A DNA stretch of 51,564 nucleotides, taken from assembly GCA_947170725.1 (NCBI GenBank), contig CAMVUM010000023.1, forward strand, positions 1 through 51,564. The letters run 5' to 3'. Below the pieces are notes generated by a model. The model saw only the letters and a program-made list of their open reading frames with translations. It was not told the origin of the DNA and did no database searches. Shown here one piece after another: positions 26,313-35,484 of this stretch (the first letter of the stretch is position 1; the number at the start of each line of letters is the position of its first letter). This stretch comes from an uncultured Prevotella sp. Lineage in GTDB: Bacteria; Bacteroidota; Bacteroidia; Bacteroidales; Bacteroidaceae. A program made the position numbers and the translations under genes.

Positions 26313-27155
26313 ATGCAGGTAGACAGAAATACGGGGCTTGTGCTTGAGGGTGGCGGCATGCGCGGTGTATTCACCAGCGGTGTGCTTGATGCTTTTATGA
26401 AGAACGAACGCTATTTCCACTATGTCGTAGCCGTATCGGCCGGGGCATGCAACGGCATGTCATATATCAGCCGTCAACCGCGGCGTGCACGCATCTCGAA
26501 TATTGACATGCTCGTCAAATATGATTATCTTGGTGTACATCAACTCGTTTCCCACGGTTGTATTTATGATCCGGAACTGCTCTACGAGCGTTTCCCCAAC
26601 GAACTTGTCCCGTTCGACTATGACACTTACTTCTCCCATGCCGACACGTTTGAGGTTGTAACGACAAACTGTCTGACCGGCAATGCCGAATATCTCTCCG
26701 AACTTTCCGACCGTCGTCGGGCTATAGACATAGTCCATGCCAGCAGCAGTCTGCCATACGTCTGCAAGACTATTGAAGTGGACGGTGTCCCGATGCTTGA
26801 CGGAGGAATAGTGGACAGCATTCCCATCATGCGTGCCATCGCACAGGGTCATCAGCGCAATGTGGTCGTCTGTACCCGCAACCGTGGCTACCGCAACACC
26901 GGAAATGACCGTAAAATCCCAAAATTCATCTATCGGAAATTTCCCCGCCTGCGCGTAGCTTTGAGCCGGCGCATCGCCGTATATAACGAACAGCTGGCTC
27001 TCGTCGAACGTATGGAAGACGAAGGACGCATCATCTGCATCCGGCCACAGCGTCCGATGGATGTCGACCGCATGACCAAGGATGCCGGTCGGCTGGAGGC
27101 TCTATATGAAGAGGGATTCCAGTTGGGGTGTGATTTTTGCCGTAAGTTCGGATGA
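26313..27155 (+). CDS. Patatin-like phospholipase
   Basis: A 280-residue patatin-family acyl hydrolase with a Ser-Asp dyad. The oxyanion glycine loop is EGGGMRGVF (12-20). The nucleophile elbow is AVSAGA with Ser42; the usual G-x-S-x-G has Ala40 in the first position, a tolerated change. The catalytic Asp is in MLDGGIVDSIPI. There is no signal peptide, so it acts in the cytoplasm, probably on membrane lipids, as in the YjjU-like group. It stands alone, divergent from pepP. Confidence 0.88.
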   Translation: MQVDRNTGLVLEGGGMRGVFTSGVLDAFMKNERYFHYVVAVSAGACNGMSYISRQPRRARISNIDMLVKYDYLGVHQLVSHGCIYDPELLYERFPNELVPFDYDTYFSHADTFEVVTTNCLTGNAEYLSELSDRRRAIDIVHASSSLPYVCKTIEVDGVPMLDGGIVDSIPIMRAIAQGHQRNVVVCTRNRGYRNTGNDRKIPKFIYRKFPRLRVALSRRIAVYNEQLALVERMEDEGRIICIRPQRPMDVDRMTKDAGRLEALYEEGFQLGCDFCRKFG

Positions 27156-27239
27156 AAAGCATCAGAAATATTTCTTACCCGCGGCCTCAGAATTTGAGGA
27201 CGTTAATCGGAAAAGTTACGTTTGGTAAATTTCAATATG

Positions 27240-27270
27240 GAATCGCAATCTGAATAGAATCGCAATCCGA
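27240..27270. repeat. Short direct repeat GAATCGCAATCYGA
   Basis: Two 14-base copies (27240-27253 and 27257-27270) with one mismatch, 17 bases apart, sit between the convergent patatin and TonB-receptor genes. A small hairpin CCTCAGAATTTGAGG is at 27185-27199. Confidence 0.6.
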
Positions 27271-27294
27271 TCACTTCATCAACATCAACGTTCC

Positions 27295-29787
27295 TCATCT
27301 CAGCGTTATATTTATGTCGACACCGCCATGCACAGGCAGACCGCGCTGGGCAAACTGGCGCCCTACCCCATCGGCGGAACTGCTGACGAGGAACGTGCTG
27401 TAGCGTGTGTCGGTCAGATTGCGGCCCCACAGCCGGACACGAACGGAGCCCAGATGGAACACAGCGTGAGCGCCAAGGGTGGCATAAAAAGGCTGGCAGG
27501 CAGTGTTATCAATGTCCCACCAGGTCTTGCCAAGGCCGGAGACATCGGCACCGAGGGTTATGGAACGCAGCAGGCCGGTCGTTGATATTGGGAAACGCCA
27601 GTCTGCCGTAGCGCTGAATGTGTGACGGGGGATGAACGGGACGTAACGACCACGGTAGCTGCGCGTCTCCTCATGAGTTCCACCAGTGGCATTGGTGGTC
27701 TTCCCTGTTGCTTCACCGCCATTATGTACACTGACCACATCGGTATAGCTGCGGAACGTAGAGTGAACGAAACCGTATGAGGCAGCCCATGTCATGCGGC
27801 CGTCAAAGCCACTGCTGCGCATGGACAGCTCCGCACCGAGGCTGCTGCTGCGACCGGCATTGACCATCATGCGGCCATAACCGTAGTTCGCCGCCATGAC
27901 AGAAAGCTGCTGATTGCGTATCTGCATGAAATAGGCGGCGACGTCGGCATGGACACGGTTGCCGAAAAGATTGAGGTGGGCGCCGGCCTCATAGCTCCAG
28001 CTTGTTTCCGGTTTATATGAAATGGTATTGTTGACGAGCAAATAGTCTTCAGGACCATGGTCTACCGTCACATCCTCACGCATCAATTGCATCAGTTGCC
28101 GGCCGAGCGAACGCTGTTCTGTCTGGAATATGTCGGAGAACATCTGAAGATTGTATCCGCCTGCACGGAAGCCTTTACTGACCGTGGCATAGATATTTCC
28201 GCTGCGTCCCATCCCGTATGTCACGCCGAATTTTGGCAACAACTGGTGATATTCATGACTGTTTTCCCCATCCATCCTGGAACGGAACGTGTGGCTGGTC
28301 TCGACAGGACGACCTGCCATCATGCCGGAATATCCGAGCGTAAAACGTGCTTCGGTGTCATAGTCGATGGACGTGCGCTGATAGTCATAACGCAGGCCAA
28401 GAACGACGGTGAGACGGTCGGACAGCCGCAGGTCTGTCTCGTGATAGACGCCGATATTTGAGAACGGCGTGTCAAAACTTCCCGGAACACAGTTGTCCGT
28501 CAAGGTCATTGCGCCGGCTACTGCCGCCGGCATTCCCATCGCTCCGATGATACGGCTGTTCATGACATCTCCGAAGAAGACCGGCGCGTCCGTCTTCATC
28601 CACTGATGGCTGAGAAAGACGCCCGACGTATGGCGCCACGTTTCATGTCCGTGACCGCTCAGCGTCAGTTCCTGAACGACACCGTTCATGCGTTCCCGCT
28701 GCTCCAGAAGCAGATAGTCCTGCGGCAGATAGTCCTGATCCATACGCATGAAGTCGGCCAGATGCTGATAGCTCGTGACAGAGGTCAGACGCACGCATCC
28801 GAAATCATACGCCACGTTGACGGCCGTGTTGACCATCTGGCGGCGATATCCGTTCATGATGTTCATAGAAGGCTCGTCCCACGTCTTCGTGTCGGGATGG
28901 TATTCGCCATAGGCAAAACCGTTCTGATTGACATACTGATAGTCGGCTGTCAGGTCGGCTGTCAGGCGGGACGTGGGAACCCATATCAGACGGGCACGCC
29001 CGCCGGCCTCATTCAGCAGGTCGGCACGTCCGCCGAGATTGGCATTACGAAAGAAGCCGCGGCCGCCGTTATAATATCCCGCCGTAGAGAATGCCAACTT
29101 TTCGCTTGGCCGGTGATAGTGAGCCAGCTCCACGCCTCCACCGGGCTCCGTGCTGCCGCTAAACCGCAGGTCCGTTCCCTGATAGTTGAGCGGATTTTTT
29201 GAATAGATGCGCACAATACCGCCTTCGGAATTCATGCCGTAGAGCGTTCCCTGCGGTCCACGCAGAATATCGACGCGGTCGGTCTGATAGAAATGGTTGT
29301 TGATGGCACTCTTGCACAGCAGCGGCATGCCGTCATAATAGACGCCGACAGCCGGACTGCCCGTACGCGAACCTATTCCGCGCACATATATGGAAGAAGT
29401 CAGGCGCGAACCGTATGAAGGAATGCTGAGCGAAGGAACGTAGGCCGAAAGGCTGCTGAGGTCGTTCACTCCGAGCGAAAACATTTCGCGCCCGGTGAGC
29501 ACACTGCTGCTAACCGGCAGACTCCGAAGACGGCCGGCTTCCTTTGGCTGGGCCACAACGGTCAGCTCGTCAAGGTCTACCACCCGCGACGTGTCGGCCA
29601 AGGCTTCCGCTGACAATACGTTTTCAGACTCTGCCCACAATGCCTTTTCTGCTGATGCCGCATTTCCTAAAGACGACACGGATCCTGCCGCCACCGCGTT
29701 TTCTGATGTTTCTGACGAACTTGCCAAGGCCGGAAGGGATAAGAAAAGAAGTCCCGTCAAGCACGAAATAAAATTGTTTGCGTTCAT
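27295..29787 (-). CDS. TonB-dependent outer-membrane receptor
   Basis: An 830-residue active-transport receptor of the outer membrane. Signal peptide about 1-22, then a Ser/Ala/Glu-rich linker and a TonB-box-like DELTVVAQ near residue 75. The plug domain is clear: SLPVSSSVLTGREMFSLGVN, SSIYVRGIGSRTGSPAVGVY, and VDILRGPQGTLYGMNSEGGI. The rest is a 22-strand type barrel ending VDINITLR. It lacks the N-terminal carboxypeptidase-like domain of SusC proteins and has no SusD partner here, so it resembles siderophore or cofactor receptors (FyuA-like) more than glycan importers. The substrate is unknown and no ABC transporter is nearby. Confidence 0.92.
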   Translation of the reverse strand: MNANNFISCLTGLLFLSLPALASSSETSENAVAAGSVSSLGNAASAEKALWAESENVLSAEALADTSRVVDLDELTVVAQPKEAGRLRSLPVSSSVLTGREMFSLGVNDLSSLSAYVPSLSIPSYGSRLTSSIYVRGIGSRTGSPAVGVYYDGMPLLCKSAINNHFYQTDRVDILRGPQGTLYGMNSEGGIVRIYSKNPLNYQGTDLRFSGSTEPGGGVELAHYHRPSEKLAFSTAGYYNGGRGFFRNANLGGRADLLNEAGGRARLIWVPTSRLTADLTADYQYVNQNGFAYGEYHPDTKTWDEPSMNIMNGYRRQMVNTAVNVAYDFGCVRLTSVTSYQHLADFMRMDQDYLPQDYLLLEQRERMNGVVQELTLSGHGHETWRHTSGVFLSHQWMKTDAPVFFGDVMNSRIIGAMGMPAAVAGAMTLTDNCVPGSFDTPFSNIGVYHETDLRLSDRLTVVLGLRYDYQRTSIDYDTEARFTLGYSGMMAGRPVETSHTFRSRMDGENSHEYHQLLPKFGVTYGMGRSGNIYATVSKGFRAGGYNLQMFSDIFQTEQRSLGRQLMQLMREDVTVDHGPEDYLLVNNTISYKPETSWSYEAGAHLNLFGNRVHADVAAYFMQIRNQQLSVMAANYGYGRMMVNAGRSSSLGAELSMRSSGFDGRMTWAASYGFVHSTFRSYTDVVSVHNGGEATGKTTNATGGTHEETRSYRGRYVPFIPRHTFSATADWRFPISTTGLLRSITLGADVSGLGKTWWDIDNTACQPFYATLGAHAVFHLGSVRVRLWGRNLTDTRYSTFLVSSSADGVGRQFAQRGLPVHGGVDINITLR

Positions 29788-29817
29788 TGCTCGTTGTCTT
29801 GCTCTTGATTACGGGTG

Positions 29818-29825
29818 CAAAGGTA
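29818..29825 (-). promoter_or_regulatory. -7 box (TACCTTTG) for the TonB receptor
   Basis: The minus strand reads TACCTTTG, 30 bases before the receptor start. An ATTG about 20 bases further upstream can serve as the -33 element. Confidence 0.65.
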
Positions 29826-30302
29826 GTGCTTCCGGAACAAGTGCACAATCATTATTTATAAGGATATTCAAAATTCCGACGTGTCATGAGAGTGTATCAA
29901 AACCACGTGTATGCCAACAGTTTGAGCAGTCCCTACTTAGTGCCATCAAAATTCTGAATTTAATGACCGCGAGAGTATGGGCTTTGCAAAAAACGGCCGA
30001 GACTTCAAATTTTCAAATCTCGCGCTTATAAAAAATCATAGGCATCCGTAATGTTTTATTCAAACAGCCTAAATCACTATTTTTATACCTATAACGGAAT
30101 CATGGCTATAATGAAATTTCTTCTTATTTACCGCTGTATGCAAGAATAAAAATTGGTTTCAACGGCAGCACCTTTTCAAAACGGAATGTTGATTGCGTCA
30201 GATGGTATATTTTTTAGGCATTTTGAGTTAAACAGTTCTTTAAATATATAATAGACTAAGCAATATCAAGGCTCTTTAATACATTTAATACACAGTATAT
30301 CG
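29826..30302. other. Intergenic region upstream of the TonB receptor
   Basis: About 480 AT-rich bases without a gene. A hairpin CGAGA...TCTCG spans 29999-30022 next to AAAACGGCCGA, a string also present in inverted form near 1413. I looked for a cobalamin-riboswitch B12 box and other metabolite-riboswitch signatures and saw none. Confidence 0.45.
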
Positions 30303-31337
30303 TCACTCATTGACCGCTCCACAGACGGGACAGACACCCTTACGGCGCATCTCCGTTCCGCAACGGCCGCAGATATAGCTGCTACGCGAACAGAGGAAAT
30401 AGCGGCGGATGGCGAAGACGATATAAGCAATGAGCAACGGATATCCGACGTAATATAACGTTGAAATACTGAATACAATGTAATTTATTGCACAAACTGC
30501 CGCTAAACCACATAGATAGAACACGGCTTCGCCGACAGAAAGACGCCGAAAGACATCGTCGGCCACAGCTAAAGAAACAATAATGAGTGTCCAGACGAGA
30601 CAAATGAAAACTCCAAGATGCAACGGCAAGGCAAATGGATTGAGCGAAGGATGGTAGTAGAAATGACGCCAAGACTCGGCTCCGAAAAGCTGGATGGAGG
30701 CATAGACTACTGCTGAGGTGGCGACAAGAATGGCCAACAGCGTAGGATAAAACGACGCTATGTCACGGAAATGGACTATACGCGCATTGTGACGTTTTAG
30801 GAAACGAAGGCCGTAGACGGCTGTTACTATCACTACGAAGGAAAGGAAGATGAGAAGATGGACGTCGGAAAAAGCATCTATGAACTGGGATATGGGGTCG
30901 TCGGGCTTCACCGATGGCAACATGACGTTCTCACGGATCCAACCCTGGGTGAGCTGGTCGCGGGCAATTTTGACCCATACGGAATCGATTGTGTCAGCCG
31001 GCATGGTCATGATGTCGGCAACGACGACACGGTCGCCTCTGACGACGGTGACGCTATCGAACGGTAGTTCGTCCGGTGCCTGACACACAAGGCGAATCGT
31101 GTCTGCCTTTACAACGAAATTATAGTTTTGGGAATAATGGTGGGTCGTTGAGAATGAGATGGAATCCAACTGCTCTTCAGTCAGATTCCATGCGTCCGGC
31201 GTCCGGTTTGAGGAGTTGTAACAGGACGACAGCAAAAACATGCCGATTATGGCGTATATAATGGATACGCAGACGGAGCTACGCAACAGCTTGTAGCGTA
31301 TGCCTGTGATGGCGGTATGTGATGAAACTATTCTCAT
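30303..31337 (-). CDS. Zinc-ribbon multi-pass membrane lipoprotein-like protein
   Basis: A 344-residue membrane protein of unknown function. The N-terminus has a hydrophobic segment ending in a lipobox-like LLSSC (about 35-39), then an extracytoplasmic domain of about 110 residues with an SH3-like ending (LTQGWIRENVMLP). Four or five helices follow (VHLLIFLSFVVIVTAVYGL, LLAILVATSAVVYASI, LPLHLGVFICLVWTLIIVSL and two more). The C-terminal tail has a zinc ribbon of two CxxC knuckles: CGRCGTEMRRKGVCPVCG. It is the last gene of the minus-strand run, 26 bases after the U32 gene. The zinc ribbon resembles those of the kinase-cluster proteins upstream. Confidence 0.7.
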   Translation of the reverse strand: MRIVSSHTAITGIRYKLLRSSVCVSIIYAIIGMFLLSSCYNSSNRTPDAWNLTEEQLDSISFSTTHHYSQNYNFVVKADTIRLVCQAPDELPFDSVTVVRGDRVVVADIMTMPADTIDSVWVKIARDQLTQGWIRENVMLPSVKPDDPISQFIDAFSDVHLLIFLSFVVIVTAVYGLRFLKRHNARIVHFRDIASFYPTLLAILVATSAVVYASIQLFGAESWRHFYYHPSLNPFALPLHLGVFICLVWTLIIVSLAVADDVFRRLSVGEAVFYLCGLAAVCAINYIVFSISTLYYVGYPLLIAYIVFAIRRYFLCSRSSYICGRCGTEMRRKGVCPVCGAVNE

Positions 31338-31363
31338 TCTGAACTATTAACTTCTGTGGCGTT

Positions 31364-33193
31364 CTATTCTTTGAACAAAGACATCTGACATCGGCGGCAG
31401 TCAAATTCCAGACGGAAACGACGGCCGTCGGGAAGCGAAAGATATAACGGTTCGCGCCAAGTCGGGCGACGGCCTCCGTGTTTCACGCAAAAACCAAGGG
31501 CATAGCGCAGGCAATGACGGCACTGCATGAGAGGGGCTGCCGGGTCGGGATGAAGCTCGAAGGCCGGCGAAAGGCCTGACATGCCGCATCCGTCATAGAA
31601 ACGGCGTGCGTGGTCATTGGCTATATTGTAGAAACATGAATGGGCGTATTCCTGCACGGTTCTGGCCGGAATTTGATCATGAGGAACAGACGTGGGGGCT
31701 TCCGCAATCAGCTGCTGATATTCCTGCTCCAGCCGTTCGACGGCCTGACGGCGCAACTGTGCAAGGCGACTCGCCGGAAGGAACAATTGGAAGTCTTCGC
31801 TTATCGTGACTTCAATACATTCGTATGGTGTGTTGCCAAGTTTCGTCAGCTGTCGGACGATGTTGTCACGCTGTGGCTGCTGCGCCAGTTGGTGCTCTCC
31901 TTCGATTGTTACTTCCACGCTACGGCCTCCGACAACTGTGGCGGTGAGGCTGAATCCCGTTGGCATGACGTCAAGACGCAAGCGGATGGGGATTTTACGC
32001 TCTGCACTGGGGCGTTCCAATCGGGCTTCAAACTCACGGTCGCTGTTTCTGTAAAGACGCTGGCCGGGACGTAGACTACGGGGCATCTTCTGCGGATATA
32101 GACGATTCCCCTCGGCTCTGTTGACCCTGAAACCTTCCAGCTGGCGGTCTTCATTCAAAAAGCACAGTCCGTCACCATTGGCAAATGAGGATATGCCGGC
32201 CACGGTGAATGAGCCTCCACGAATTTCCTTGACCGTCCCTACGAACTCACCAATGGCTTTCGGTGTATCCATTGACGATATGTCAGAACGATGGCCGCCT
32301 AGGAAATAGTCGGTGAAACCGCGGTTGAAGGTCTTGTTTAGGTCGGGTTCAAAAGTATAACGGCAACGTCCCAGTGACGCACGGCGATAGAGATGGGGAT
32401 AGCGGCGGATGATGGCATCAAGCCGGCGACTATAGGCGGCTGTTACGTTCTTTACATACACAGCGTCTTTCAGGCGTCCCTCTATCTTGAAAGACGTCGC
32501 TCCTGCGGCGACGAGCTGTTCCAGTCCGTCACTGCGGTTCATGTCTTTCAGTGAAAGAAAATGGCGTCCACGTTCTATCACATGGCCTTCGGCGTCCGTC
32601 AGGTCGAAACGGAGGCGGCAGAACTGTGCACACTCTCCCCTATTGGCCGAACGGCCGAAACATGACTGCGAAGCATAACAGAGACCGCTATATGACACAC
32701 ACAGCGCTCCATGGACAAATACTTCCAATTCGACGTCAGAAGCAGCGGCATGGATGGCGGCAATTTCATCGGCAGACAATTCTCTGGCAAGAACGACACG
32801 ACTGAAACCGGCTGAACGCAGCCACCGGACCTTGTCAGCTGTGCGATTGTCCATCTGTGTGCTGGCGTGCAGGGCCATCCGCCTGACCATTCCTGTCACG
32901 GCGAGGTCCTGAACTATAATAGCATCGACTCCGGCATCCTCCAAACTATCGATAAGATTACGGGTTGCCGACAATTCTTTATCATATACTATGGTATTGA
33001 CCGTTACATAAACCTTTGCGGCATAACGGTGGGCGTAACGGCACAGTTCGGCTATGTCGTCAACGCTGTTTCCGGCGGCTGCACGCGCGCCGAAATGCTC
33101 GGCACCGATATAGACGGCATCGGCACCATGGTCTATGGCCGCTTTCCCACATTCAAGATTGCGGGCTGGGGCAAGAAGTTCTAAATTTGTCAC
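31364..33193 (-). CDS. U32-family protein (RlhA/TrhP-type RNA hydroxylation)
   Basis: A 609-residue member of peptidase family U32, whose studied bacterial members (E. coli RlhA and TrhP) hydroxylate cytidine in 23S rRNA or uridine in tRNA rather than cut peptides. The start is a GTG sharing four bases with the metA stop. The N-terminus is a TIM-barrel-like domain (LELLAPARNLECGKAAIDHG, HASTQMDNRT). The U32 signature with conserved cysteines is ALCVSYSGLCYASQSCFGRS followed by GECAQFCR, likely iron-sulfur ligands. The long C-terminal part (DUF3656-like) is closer to RlhA in size; it ends with more cysteines (CRHCLRYALGFC, CRRCQM). Confidence 0.85.
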   Translation of the reverse strand: MTNLELLAPARNLECGKAAIDHGADAVYIGAEHFGARAAAGNSVDDIAELCRYAHRYAAKVYVTVNTIVYDKELSATRNLIDSLEDAGVDAIIVQDLAVTGMVRRMALHASTQMDNRTADKVRWLRSAGFSRVVLARELSADEIAAIHAAASDVELEVFVHGALCVSYSGLCYASQSCFGRSANRGECAQFCRLRFDLTDAEGHVIERGRHFLSLKDMNRSDGLEQLVAAGATSFKIEGRLKDAVYVKNVTAAYSRRLDAIIRRYPHLYRRASLGRCRYTFEPDLNKTFNRGFTDYFLGGHRSDISSMDTPKAIGEFVGTVKEIRGGSFTVAGISSFANGDGLCFLNEDRQLEGFRVNRAEGNRLYPQKMPRSLRPGQRLYRNSDREFEARLERPSAERKIPIRLRLDVMPTGFSLTATVVGGRSVEVTIEGEHQLAQQPQRDNIVRQLTKLGNTPYECIEVTISEDFQLFLPASRLAQLRRQAVERLEQEYQQLIAEAPTSVPHDQIPARTVQEYAHSCFYNIANDHARRFYDGCGMSGLSPAFELHPDPAAPLMQCRHCLRYALGFCVKHGGRRPTWREPLYLSLPDGRRFRLEFDCRRCQMSLFKE

Positions 33194-34107
33194 TCTATCT
33201 TATTTATATCGTATGGTGTTTCCTGATAAACATAATAGTTTATCCAGTTGCTGTAAAGAAGATTGGCGTGAGCCCGCCACGTTACAAGTGGAGGTTGGGA
33301 CGGGTCGTCATTCTTATAATAGTTGACCGGCAAATCAACGTCATCACGCGTGTCCTTATCACGACGGTATTCTCGGTCGAGGGTGTCGGGAGCGTATTCA
33401 AGATGGCCTGTAATGAAGAACTCGCGGCCGCCGCGCGCCATCACTATGCTGACTCCGCTGTCGGCAGACTCCGCAATGAGGGACAGAAATGGATTGGCGA
33501 GTATGTCCTCACGCCGGACTTCCGTATGGCGGCTGTGAGGCATATTGAAGACATCATCGAACCCACGGAATATCGGAAGCTGTGGTTCGGATATATGTTG
33601 GCTGAAAATACCAAATTTCTTGCGTGGCAACGGATACTTAAGGACTCCGTAATGATAATACAGTCCGGCCTGAGCCGCCCAGCATATATACAATGTGGAC
33701 GTGACATGAGTACGGGCCCACGCAAAGATTGTCTTTATCTCATCCCAATATGTAACCTCTTCGTATCGGTATGTCTCCACTGGTGCTCCCGTTATTATCA
33801 TACCGTCAAACTTCTCGTCTGACATCTCCTCAAAATCACGATAGAACATCATCATGTGCTCTATCGGTGTGTTCTTTGGCGTATGACTCTTCAATTTCAT
33901 GAAACTCACGTCCAGCTGCAACGGTGTGTTAGACAGCAGGCGGACGAGGTCTGTCTCTGTCGTTATCTTGAGCGGCATGAGGTTGAGAATGACAATCCGC
34001 AGGGGGCGTATATCCTGTGACACAGCACGTGAATTGTCCATAACAAATATGTTTTCCTGCTTCAATAGCTCAATGGCAGGCAATCTATCCGGTAATCTTA
34101 ATGGCAT
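33190..34107 (-). CDS. metA: Homoserine O-acetyltransferase (MetA family)
   Basis: Acylates homoserine at the start of methionine synthesis. It has 305 residues, the usual MetA length, with a class-I glutamine-amidotransferase-like fold. Catalytic residues are Cys142 (YICWAAQAG), His235 and Glu237 (FITGHLEY). Residue 111 is Glu (GAPVE). From structural work on the family, Glu111 selects acetyl-CoA and Gly111 succinyl-CoA, so this protein is predicted to be an acetyltransferase despite common 'succinyltransferase' labels. It lies 14 bases after the PP2C gene with no own promoter or methionine-type riboswitch visible, and overlaps the U32 gene by four bases. Confidence 0.93.
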   Translation of the reverse strand: MPLRLPDRLPAIELLKQENIFVMDNSRAVSQDIRPLRIVILNLMPLKITTETDLVRLLSNTPLQLDVSFMKLKSHTPKNTPIEHMMMFYRDFEEMSDEKFDGMIITGAPVETYRYEEVTYWDEIKTIFAWARTHVTSTLYICWAAQAGLYYHYGVLKYPLPRKKFGIFSQHISEPQLPIFRGFDDVFNMPHSRHTEVRREDILANPFLSLIAESADSGVSIVMARGGREFFITGHLEYAPDTLDREYRRDKDTRDDVDLPVNYYKNDDPSQPPLVTWRAHANLLYSNWINYYVYQETPYDINKIE

Positions 34108-34121
34108 AAGCTAATCGTTTT

Positions 34122-34871
34122 TTATATAATCCTTATTACACATACTGATACATTATCATAACCTCCTGCTTCTATGGCTGCAGCACACAAAGTGTCTGCA
34201 TCGCCCTCTTCTGATAATAGAAGTTGACGAATCTTGAAATCAGGTAACATATCATTGAGACCATCTGAACACATCATATAAATATCCCCACGAAGTATTT
34301 CATCGGACATGTCTATGAAATCAAGCCACGACTGGGATATATTGGCACCTATACAATTGGTCACTACGCATGAATGTACGGCATCACCTGTAATGGCTTT
34401 GAGAGAATGGTCTACAGTAAGTTGGGTCAGTTCACCGCCACGCAGACGATAAAGGCGACTATCTCCGCAACTGACAATGAAGATACGGCCGTCATAACAA
34501 ATCATGGCCACAAGCGTGGTACCCATATTGAACAATGAAGAATCAACATGTCCTTTCGACGATATCATGAGATTGACAGACTCCAGCCAATCATTCATAA
34601 GAACTTTTATTCCGTTCACGTCAAGTCCTTTAGGCATATCGCTGACAAAAAACCGAAGGTTGGTCAGGGTCTCAAGACTGGCCACCTCACCGGCATTGCA
34701 CCCTCCGAGGCCATCGGCCAATGCCACAGCAAACCGTGAATCACCATCTATGGGAAATTCACCGCTGTATGTCCGATTCCTTATAAATTCTTCGGCTACC
34801 AAAACCAAATCTTCATTGTGACTTCTCACAGAACCTGTCTGACAAGAAGCCGAAATCACCAACTTCTTCAT
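34122..34871 (-). CDS. PP2C-type protein Ser/Thr phosphatase
   Basis: A 249-residue soluble metal-dependent phosphatase of the PP2C/PPM family that would reverse the action of the kinase in the same cluster. Motifs: VRSHNEDLVLV (Glu20, Asp21), ALADGLGG (Asp53, Gly54), GTTLVAMICYDGRI, CGDSRLYRLRGGELTQLTVD, MMCSDGLNDML and GGYDNVSVCVI, which together supply the metal-binding aspartates. No membrane segment is seen. It follows the FHA gene by 62 bases and precedes metA by 14 bases. Confidence 0.92.
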   Translation of the reverse strand: MKKLVISASCQTGSVRSHNEDLVLVAEEFIRNRTYSGEFPIDGDSRFAVALADGLGGCNAGEVASLETLTNLRFFVSDMPKGLDVNGIKVLMNDWLESVNLMISSKGHVDSSLFNMGTTLVAMICYDGRIFIVSCGDSRLYRLRGGELTQLTVDHSLKAITGDAVHSCVVTNCIGANISQSWLDFIDMSDEILRGDIYMMCSDGLNDMLPDFKIRQLLLSEEGDADTLCAAAIEAGGYDNVSVCVIRII

Positions 34872-34933
34872 TCTGCCTGGAAACTTATACTATCCTTTCA
34901 TTTTTCATATAACACAATAAATCTACTATGACG

Positions 34934-35434
34934 TCATGATATATCTACTATAAAATTGAGAGTTGCAATAGAAACCGTATCACCACTCCTGAGAACTGTC
35001 ATACACTCTGGTTTCAACTGTTCGTCATTCAATTTTGTTCCGTTTGATGAATTTTTGTCAACAATGCACCATCCTGATTGGGTATCATAAATGAGCTGTG
35101 CATGCACACCTGATACATATCTATTCTGCTCAAGTAACTGACGATAAGGTCCTTGACGACGTCCTATCACAGCTCCGTTAGATCCGACGATACATATTCC
35201 TAATTGAACATTAGTCATTTTTAGAACTGGGATTGTTTCAGGTATGGTAAAAGAAACTGCTGACGGTAATACCTCATCCTGGGTCTCACGCATCAAGCCT
35301 CCACAATAAGTACAGTGGCGCCCCGTTCCCACACGGCCGCAACTGCTGCAATAAAACAGATGTGTCCCGCATTGGTCACAATAGCGGGAATTGTTTTCTA
35401 TCTCCTCCTTACAACTTGGACATGTTATCATCAT
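34934..35434 (-). CDS. Zinc-ribbon FHA-domain protein
   Basis: A 166-residue adaptor expected to bind phosphothreonine. The N-terminus has a run of CxxC knuckles in double zinc-ribbon style: CPSCKEEIENNSRYCDQCG, then CSSCG and CTYCGG (residues about 5-45). A short linker leads to a C-terminal FHA domain (about 75-166) with GAVIGRRQG, the conserved SGVHAQL (Ser and His) and IVDKNSSNGTKLN (the Asn-Gly loop). It lies between the AAA+ ATPase (50 bases upstream) and the PP2C gene, so it is the likely reader of the kinase's marks (inference). Confidence 0.88.
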   Translation of the reverse strand: MMITCPSCKEEIENNSRYCDQCGTHLFYCSSCGRVGTGRHCTYCGGLMRETQDEVLPSAVSFTIPETIPVLKMTNVQLGICIVGSNGAVIGRRQGPYRQLLEQNRYVSGVHAQLIYDTQSGWCIVDKNSSNGTKLNDEQLKPECMTVLRSGDTVSIATLNFIVDIS

Positions 35435-35484
35435 TACTTATAGTCTTTCTTTTCATCTTATGCATGTATATCAACTGGCATCCG

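Noticed and set aside
29788..30302. Possible riboswitch upstream of the TonB-dependent receptor
   Set aside because: No B12 box or other conserved riboswitch core was seen; only a small hairpin. A covariance-model search with no hit would confirm this.
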